Source of the DNA: Goniomonas avonlea
Lineage: Eukaryota; Cryptophyceae; Goniomonadida; Goniomonadaceae
DNA length: 21,353 nt
Direction: 5' to 3'
NCBI GenBank assembly: GCA_003573635.1
Contig: QUTJ01031813.1
Location: 1-21,353 of the forward strand
Every line of letters begins with the position of its first letter. Positions within the stretch are counted from its first letter, which is position 1. Both the position numbers and the translations under genes were made by a program. The notes below the pieces were generated by a model that was not told where the DNA came from, searched no databases, and saw only the letters and a list, made by a program, of their open reading frames with translations. This document shows positions 10,901 through 19,400 of the stretch, one piece after another.

Positions 10901-13900
10901 TGCGGGGGGCAACCGAGTGACAGCGGGGACGGCGGTGGTTGTGACTGTTTCTGCTGCTGGCAGCGGCACCGGCAGCCTGTCGGGCACGACGACTGCGGCC
11001 ACTGTTTTTGGGGTTGCGTCGTTTTCTGGGGTCAGGTACGACGTTGCGGAGACGGTCACGCTGCGGTATTCGGCTCCGGGACTGACAGCGAGCACCCAAG
11101 CGCTTTCCGTGTCCGTTGGGCCGTTGGCTGCCATTGTGGTGTCAAGTCTTCCCTCAGGACTGCGTGGAGGCTCTGTCTTCGGCAAAGGCTCCGCCCCGAA
11201 GGTTGAGTTGCGTGACGCTGGAGGGAACAAGAGAAGCGAAGACTCCTCCACTGTTGTCACACTGTCCCTGACATCGGGCACCGGAGCCCTCTCGGGCACC
11301 CTCACAGCCACAGCGGTGGGCGGCGTCGCGACGTTCTCAGAGGCTGCCTACAATGTTGCCGAGTCCATCACGCTGCAATTCACCGTGCTGACCTACAGTG
11401 TCTCCACAATTGCCACTGTCTCCGTGGGCCCAGCAGTGAAGCTTGGCATTCACACTGCTGCGGCCTTTGGTACAGGCGGCGTGTCGTTTGCCGTGCAGCC
11501 CGTCATCAGGTTCCACGACGCTGGGGGGAACACCGTACCCGTGACGCACCACGTGTTCGCGGCAGCCAGTGGTGGCACCGGCGTTTTATCGTCCAACGAT
11601 GCTCCCGCCGTGGGAGGAATCGCGACGTTTCAGGCTCTGCGGTACGACAAAGCCGAGTCCATAACTCTGACGTTCAGCAGTGTCAGTGGTGTGACACCAG
11701 CCTCGCAAGTGCTGACTGTCACGGTGGGGCCCATCACACGCCTCGTACTCCAGCCGCCGGCCTCTGCCGCCACAGGAGGGAAGGTGTTTGGCGTCCAACC
11801 AGTGATATCTCTGCGCGACAACGGTGGCAATCTCGTCCAGTCGCACGCGGCCACCACTGTCACCGTGGTTGCCGCCGGCACCGGCACGCTCAGTGGCCCC
11901 TTGACCGCCACAGCCGTCTCCGGCGTGGCGCGGTTCACAAGCCTCAGTTTTGACAAGGCTGAAACGGTCACTCTCACCTACACCGTGGGTGCTCTGTCTG
12001 TTCCGCAGCCTCTTGTCGTGGCCGTTGGGCCCGGTGTCCGACTGGCTGTTCTGACCAACGCGGCGGGGATCACTGGAGGGACCCTGTTTAGTGCTGGAAC
12101 TCCGCCCACCGTGGTAGTCCTCGATGCGGGCGGCAACCAGGTTGTGTCCGACTCGTCCACGGCCGTGACTGTGGCAGCGAGCGCGCCTCTCAGCGGCACA
12201 ACTGTGGAGACCACGGTCAATGGCGCCGCCACCTTCGGCTCGTGCCAGAGTGCGGTGGCGCAGACGGTGACCTTGACCTTCACCAGCCCGCCGCTCACGC
12301 ACACGACAATGACCGTCGCAGTGGGTGTGGGCGCGGCAGTGAAACTTGCAGCGCACGTCCATGGCTCGGGGGCTACAGGCGGCCTGCCGTTTGGCACTTC
12401 CACGCCGCCTGCCGTGGCCGTGCAAGACGCTGGAGGCAACACGGTGCCAACAGACGCTTCACCCGTGACGCTTTCTGTAATCGGCGGGGCTGGTACCCTG
12501 ACGGGCACTACCACAGTCGCTGCGGTGTCTGGCATCTCGACGTTCCCTGGCGCGGTCTACAGCAGGGCTGAGACTGTGACGCTTAAGTTCGCAGCACCTG
12601 GCCTGCAACCGGTCTCGTGGCCGTTCACGGTTAGCGTCGGGGTTATCGCCAGGCTCGCAGGGCCTGGCAGCGTGTCCTCACTCGGAGGCTCAGCGTTCTT
12701 GGTTTCAATCTCGCTGCAGGACGCCGGTGGCAATTTGGTCACGACCGACTCGACCACCAGGGTCACCGTCGCAGCCTCCAGCGGGCCCGGGACGCTACAT
12801 GGCGTCTCGCAGCGATCAGCCGTGTCCGGCGTTGCGACCTTTGCAGGCCTGGTGTACGACCTCGCGGGGCACGCAGCGCTGACGTTTTCGCACGCGCCGT
12901 TAACTCCTGCTGTCGTCGCACTTTCAGTGTCTGTGGGCCCAGCCGCGCGACTGGCTGTCGTCACCAGCGCGGCTGGGCTTATCGGCGGCGCCCCGTTCCA
13001 GCAGGGAACAATGCCAGTGATCGCCGTCCAAGACGCCGGCGGTAATCTGGTCACCTCGGACTCCGGCACCATGGTCACGCTCGGGAAGGCCGTCGGGTCT
13101 GGCACGCTGTCGGGGGCGCTCACAGCGGTGGTCGTCGGCGGCTTGGCGAGTTTTGGCGCGACGGTGTACAGCGCGGCGGAGTCTGGCGTCGGATTCACTT
13201 TCACTGCGCCTGGGCTAGCTCCAGCCTCGCAGCTGCACATCTCTGTGGCTGTTGGGCCTGCGTCAGCGCTGGTGCCCTCGGCTCCAGCGGGGATCACGGC
13301 CATGCTCCCTTTTAGCACAGGTACTCCGCCGTCCGTCACGATCAAAGACGCAGGCGGGAACACTGTGACGTCAGACACGTCGTCGGTCACCCTGTCTGTC
13401 AGGGGGGGCACCGGACTTCTGTCCGGTGCCACCACAGTGACGGCGGCGGGCGGTGTCGCGAGCTTTGGGAGTGCCTCCTACAACAGGGCTGAGACCTCCA
13501 CTCTGGTCTTCTCGCGGGCCGGCCTTGCGGACGTCACCGCGCCTCTCACTGTGTCTGTGGGCGCCGCCGCCAAGCTCGCGGTGGCTGCCCCAGCAGCTGT
13601 CGCGGCCGGGGGCACTGCCTTCGTCCGGCAGCCTCAGGTTATCGTCGAGGACGCCGGCGGCAATACAGTCAGTGCTAGTACTGCCGCCATCACCGCAACC
13701 GCCTCTGGCGCTGGCACCCTGTTCGGAACGACAACGGCGTCAGCCACGGCGGGGGCCGCCACGTTTGCAGACCTGGCGTACGACAAAGCAGGAACAATCA
13801 CGCTCTACTTCAGCTCTGGGGCGCTTTCCCCCGCCAGCCAGACGCTGGCAATCAGCCCTGGGGTGCCGAACTCACTGTCTGTGTCCACAGCGCCTGCCGG

Positions 13901-16356
13901 CATAACCGCTGGGCGCGATTTCAGTGCCGGCACAGCTCCGGTGGTAGCTATCCTGGACGCCGGGGGCAACCTTGTGGTCGGAGACAGCGCGACTGAGGTC
14001 ACTGCGACGCTCTCCGCCGGCCTCGGGGTGCTGACGGGGGTGTTGACTGCCAGGGCTGCGGTAGGCTTCGCCTCGCTGCTGGGTGCCCGGTACAGCAAGG
14101 CGGAGGCTGGGGTCGCGCTTGCCTTTGCAGCCCCTGGGCTCGCAGGAATGTCTTCCTCTGCGTTCACAGTCGCGCCCGGGCCCCCGGCGAGGCTGGCGAT
14201 GTCGGTTGCCTCCTCCGCGACGGCTGGCACTGTGTTTGGCCTCACAGTCCGCGTTGAGGACGACCAGGGCAACCCAACTGGCACCCCAGCTTCAATCCTG
14301 CTGCGGATCCCGGAGCTTCCTGGCGTGGAGTCCGTCAACGCGGCGCCCGCGGGGAGCTACTCAGACGCCAGTATCTGGTACACGCTCCGAAAATCCGGGA
14401 CCTACCGCCTGCTTGCCTTTTCTGATGGGCTGACCCCGGCCTCGATGACCACCACCATTGCGCCAGGGGCCGCGGCCGCGCTGGTCTCCCACACTGTCGC
14501 CAGGCACGTCCAGGCCGCCGCTGCCTTCTCGCTGGGAACTCCGCCAGCGGCTAGGGTTGAGGACGCGTACGGTAACGTTGTCGTCGGCAGTGCGGCCAGT
14601 GTCACGCTCGCGGCGTCCGGTGGCCCAGGCGGCACCCTCTCTGGCGCTCTCGTGGTCACCGCTGTCAACGGCGTTGCTTCCTTCTCTGGGGCGTCCTACA
14701 GCAAGGCTGGGTCTGGCGTGGTGCTTCTGTTCACAAGTCCTGGCTTGACCTCCGCGACTCAGACCATCACGGTGTCTGTCGGTCTGCCTGCGCACCTCGT
14801 CGTCACCACCCCCGCCGCGGGTGTCACGGGAGGCTCTCCTTTCGGCTCGCCCGGCGTTGCGCCCGTTGTCACCGTCAAGGACGCTGGCGGGAACGTTGTC
14901 ACAACCGACTTCCTCACCCAGGTGACTGTCGCTGCGAGCGGCGGCGGTGGTTCGCTCTCGGGGGTGACGATGGGCCAGGTTGCTGCAGGGGAGGTGTCGT
15001 TTGGCTCTGTGTCGTACAACGTCGCTGAGTCCATCACCCTGACGTTTTCGGCCCTGTCGCTGACGCCGGCCACACAACCGTTGGTGGTTGGTGTGGGAGC
15101 AGCGGTCAGGACTGTGGTGGACACCGCAGCCGCGAGTGCGACGGGTGGGGTGGCGTTCGGGGTGCAGCCCAAGATTGCGCTCGAGGACGCGGGGGGCAAC
15201 CGAGTGACAGCGGGGACGGCGGTGGTTGTGACTGTTTCTGCTGCTGGCAGCGGCACCGGCAGCCTGTCGGGCACGACGACTGCGGCCACTGTTTCTGGGG
15301 TTGCGTCGTTTTCTGGTGTCAGGTACGACGTTGCGGAGACGGTCACGCTGCGGTATTCGGCTCCGGGATTGACAGCGAGCACTCAAGCGCTTTCCGTGTC
15401 TGTCGGACCCTCTGCAATGTTGACACTGTCGACGAGTGGCCTCTCCGCTGTTAGCTTGGTCGCGTTTACACCCACGATCTTAGTCCAAGACGCCGGTGGC
15501 AACACAAACGTTCTGGACTCCTCTACTGCCGTCACCGTGACTGCCTCGAGCGGATCGGGAACTCTCTTCGGCACCACAGTCATCCTGGCGTCGCTGGGAG
15601 TGGTGACCTTTCCCGGACTTACCTACGACAAAGCAGATGGGAGCATTGTGCTGACCTACAGCTACCCGGGCTTTGCCCCGGTGAGCCACGTCCTCACCGT
15701 GTCGGCTGGCCCGGCAGTGAAGCTTGCCGTTGCGTCGCCAGCTGCGGCACCAGACGCCCAGGGTGTCTTCACGTCGCAGCCTGTCATCTCTACGCTGGAC
15801 GCCGGGGGTAACACAGCCACGGAGCAGCACGTCGTGGAGGTCGTCGGTGCTGGATCCTCGGGCAGTCTGATCCCTGCCCAGCCTGCTGTGTCAGTGTCAG
15901 GGCTGGCCACTTTTACCGGTGTCGCCTGGAGCGGCGCGACCGTGGTGACAGCCGTCACGTTGACGTTCACGAGCTCTGGCCTGGCCGCCGCCTCGCACTC
16001 TGTGACAGTCCAGCCACCGTGCGCTCAAATAGCGTCCCCGACCAACGGCTCGCCTGGCACCTGCGTGCAAGCAGCTGTCGGGACAACCTGTGTGGTCCTG
16101 TGCGAGCTTGGGTATGCTGCAACAGGCCCTGCGCGGACGTGCACTGCAGATGGCGGGGGTGGGGCGAGCACGTGGTCCGGCACCCCGCAGTCGTGCCTCG
16201 GTGTGTGGGAGCTCGCTCTTTCTCTCGCTCACACAATCTGTCACACAGACACGCACGCAGGCACGCACGCACGCGCGCGCGCACACACACGCCCCGCGCG
16301 AACACCCACAACTGCACACACACACACACACACGCACACACACACGCGCGCGCGCG

Positions 16357-16403
<47 letters not shown>

Positions 16404-19400
16404 TTCCCGCTCGCCCTTGTCTTGCTCTTCTGCCTCGCACACCCTGTCGCATCTTCGCTCGCTGTTGGTTTCTCCTCCCCCTCTCTCTCGCTCCGCTGTC
16501 TCGCACATCTCGCTCCCCTTTCCTTCACTCTCTCCCCCCCCCCCCCTCTCTCTTTCTGTCACACCCACGCCCTTTGAATTCCGTCCCCACCTATCCGGTT
16601 CAACTCGGTCACCGGCCCCTCGCAGCCCTTCCCTCCTACTGCCCTGCCGTGACACCAGCGCCCACAAACGGTGGACTTGCCTCTTGTTCGACCGCGGCGG
16701 CGGTGGGTGCCTCCTGCACTGTGTCCTGCGACAATGGCTACGCGCTCTCGCATGCGTTGCGCCAGTGTCTCCCTGGCACCGCGACCGCAGGCGTCTGGTC
16801 CGGCGCCGCTCAGACATGTACTGGTACGCCTGTGGCATTGTGCACGTGGTTTTGCCTGTGGCACTGTGCACCTTAGCTTGCAAGAATGGCGACGCGCTCA
16901 CACCTCCATAACCCTGAGAGACGTCCCATGTTCCATGTCGCTACCTCTGTCACAATGTAGTTGTCTCACGTCTCTACGTCCCCATCTCTATCTGTCTCCG
17001 TCTCTGCCCCCCGACCGACACCTCCACAGCCATTCCAGTGTACTGTCCCCTGGAGGTCCCAGCCAACGGCGGCATTGGGTCTTGTACCCTGGGCACTGTA
17101 GGCGCAACCTGTTCCTTTGCGTGCGACCATGGCTACGAACCCACACCTCCATTGCGAACTTGCGTGGCGAGCACGCAAAGCTCGGGTGTATGGACTGCTC
17201 AAACCTGCTCATGTACGATACACTATTTCCATCCACGACGTTAGCCAATTGGATTAGCTTATCGTGCCCTCCGATCGTTATCTGTGACACCCGTTGGGGT
17301 GCCCCAATTTAGGAGTGAAAAGTTGGGCGGTAGGAGGGAGAAATGAAGAGAGATGGGGAGCGAGAAGAGGGGAGGGGGAGGCAGACACAAGAAGGGGGGG
17401 CGGGGACAAGGCAAGGTGAAGCGAGCGAGGTGGTGGTGGCGGGCAGAAGGCTTGTGTGAAGTGTGGTGTCTAGACTACATCTGTGCCGCTTGCGGATGGA
17501 TATTCTTGATGGGAGGTCTGATGCGAGAGCAATCTGATGGGAGGGGGGCGTGCAGTGCTGTAGGCAAGGACGCCACGTCCGTCAGAGTTAACCGTTAGTG
17601 GAAACGGCTAGCGTAAGAGCTACCGTCCTGGTGGAGTGTTGGCTTTGTTTAGGCGTTGACCCGTCGCCCTCAGTAAAGCCGTCGTACTGTGCCCCGCTCC
17701 CAACTCCTCCTACGGGCGGGACGCTTGGCACCTGTGCGTCTGCTGCCTCCCTTGGAGCTGACTGCACCGTGACGTGCCCAATTGGCTACGACGCAAGTCC
17801 GGTGTCCCGAGTCTGCGGTCAGTCTACAGCACTGGCTGGCAGCTGGTCGACGCAGCTTTGTGTAGGTGCGTCCGCTCGCAGGCGTTGTGTGGTTCCTGGC
17901 AAGACTGCAGCGACCAGTCAACCCGTCACTATCCTTCTGGATCTCTGTCGCACCGATGTCCCCCCCCCCCCCCTCTCTCTCCCTCCCTCCCTCTGTCCCG
18001 CTTGGATACTCCCTCTCGTGACCCCACCTCCAGCCAAGCCGAGCTACTGCCCCGCTGTTTCATCTCCCCCCACGAACGGCGCCCTAGGAAGCTGTGCCTC
18101 CCCTGCTGCACGAGATGGGACTTGCAGCTTCACCTGTGATCTCGGATACATCTTAAGCGCTCCGACCCAAACCTGCAATGCCAATACCGTGAACTCCGGT
18201 GTATGGTCTGGCCAGAGCTGTACAGGTGGGTTTAGTCCGTCCTATCCCCTGGTCTCTCTTCTCCAGTGTACGTGTCCTCCAAGAGCCCACCTTGTAAAGA
18301 GAGACGGGTTTGTTTGCCGGGTTTGGCATTTGTCGCAGCCTGCCTCTCGCCTGGTGACTGTGACATGCAACAATGGGTCCTCAGTGACAACAGGTCCAAC
18401 CATCCAAAGGAGAGAGGGCAGCCAGGAAAGTCCAACCATACAAAGGAGAGAGAGCAGCGAGGGAAGTCCAACCATACAAGGAGAGAGGGCACTGAAAGTC
18501 CAACCGTACAAAGGAGAGAGGGCAGCGAGGGAAGTCCAACCATACAAAGGAGAGAGAGCAGCGAGGGAAGTCCAACCATACAAAGGAGAGAGGGCAGCGA
18601 GGGAAGTCCAACCATACAAAGGAGAGAGGGCAGCCAGGGAAGTCCAACCGTACAAAGGAGAGAGAGCAGCCTACACAGAGCTTGACACGCGTCGCAGCTA
18701 TCCCCACCTACTGCCCGCCCCCCCCAGCGCCAGCCAACGGTGGTGTCGGCACTTGTGGCAGCGGCCCGCTGGGCGCAAGTTGTGTTATGGCGTGCAACGA
18801 TGGGTACGCGGTGACTCCCGCAACGAGCACCTGCGCCGTCGGCACAGCAGCTGCCGGTGTTTGGACGAGTCAAACGTGTGAAGGTAGGCGAGATGTTGTT
18901 TTGTTTGGTATGGCGTGGTGCTGGGTGTGGTGTGGTGCAGCGTGGCGGGGTGTTGTGCTGTGCTGTGTGCTGTGCTGTGTGCTGTGGTGTGGCGTGGTGT
19001 GGCGTGGCGTGGCGTGGCGTGGCGTGGTGTGGTGCGGTGTGCCGTGCCGCGTGGCGTGTTGTTACTGGGTGACTCCCGCAACGAGCACCTGCGCTGTGGG
19101 CACAGCAGCTGCCGGAGTTTGGACGAGTCAACTTGCGAAGGTTGGCGGGCGTTGTTTGGAGTGTGGCGAGGTGTGGCGTGGTGCAGCCTATGGTGTTGTG
19201 TTGGTGATGTGTGACGTGGCGTGGTGTGGCGTGGTGTTGTGTCGTGCAACGTGGCATGTTGTGGCCTGCAACGTCGTGCGGTATAGTGTACAACAACCCC
19301 CCGGTACCCATCACTCAACAGCACGCTGCGCACAGCGATTCGCTCAAGTCTAAACCGCTTTTATCCCAGTCATCCAAGCGTACTGCTGGCTGGTTGTCCC

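Larger units (their letters stand above)
2791..16013 (+). repeat. Array of 43 Ig-like repeats (about 102 aa each)
   Basis: Each repeat runs: GATGG, then F..QP.V.V.DAGGN.V, then a VTV strand, L.GT, GVATF..L.YDKAE, ITLTF...GL, and a closing LTV..GP..KL linker. The D-x-x-x-N turn is exactly DAGGN in 26 repeats and a variant in 17 (DSFGR, DLGNN, DHGGN, DAYGN and others). Alternating hydrophobic strands and the D-x-G-N turn recall the bacterial Big_1/invasin and filamin-like beta-sandwich families; that assignment is inference. Only about nine cysteines occur in some 4,400 residues, so the fold does not depend on disulphides. The likely role is a long elastic or rod-like stalk. No intron interrupts the array, so it must have grown by recombination inside one exon. 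Confidence 0.9.
18226..18697 (+). other. Intron 7 (472 nt) with minisatellite and sushi remnant
   Basis: Runs from GTGGGT to CGTCGCAG. Although much of it is open in two frames, one minisatellite copy is four bases short, so no single frame carries the whole array, which argues against coding. It also holds a sushi fragment just upstream of the minisatellite. Confidence 0.7.
18884..19369 (+). other. Intron 8 (486 nt) with GTGGC arrays and a partial exon copy
   Basis: Two G-rich arrays of TGTGGCG/TGTGGTG words (about 18900-19068 and 19147-19290) flank a partial copy of exon 8. The stretch after that copy resembles the start of this intron (GAAGGTTGGCGGGCGTTGTTT against GAAGGTAGGCGAGATGTTGTTT-type sequence), so exon end and intron start were duplicated together. 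The acceptor is TTATCCCAG. Confidence 0.8.

Noticed and set aside
2790-16577. Single 4,595-codon gene with its own start and stop
   Set aside because: The apparent start is GTG at a splice acceptor, and the last about 125 codons run through (CA)n and CT tracts. The conserved module ends at the donor at 16201.
18394-18677. CRISPR-like array
   Set aside because: Head-to-tail 36-bp repeats without unique spacers, in a eukaryotic intron.
17598-18881. Single-exon gene of 427 codons
   Set aside because: It crosses exons 6, 7 and 8 and two introns including the minisatellite. The sushi frames within it obey splice sites instead.
18232-19314. Antisense coding frame with repeated WTSLAALSPLYG-like units
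   Set aside because: Arises from the minisatellite and GTGGC arrays on the reverse strand. The short copy breaks periodicity and no other protein feature is seen.
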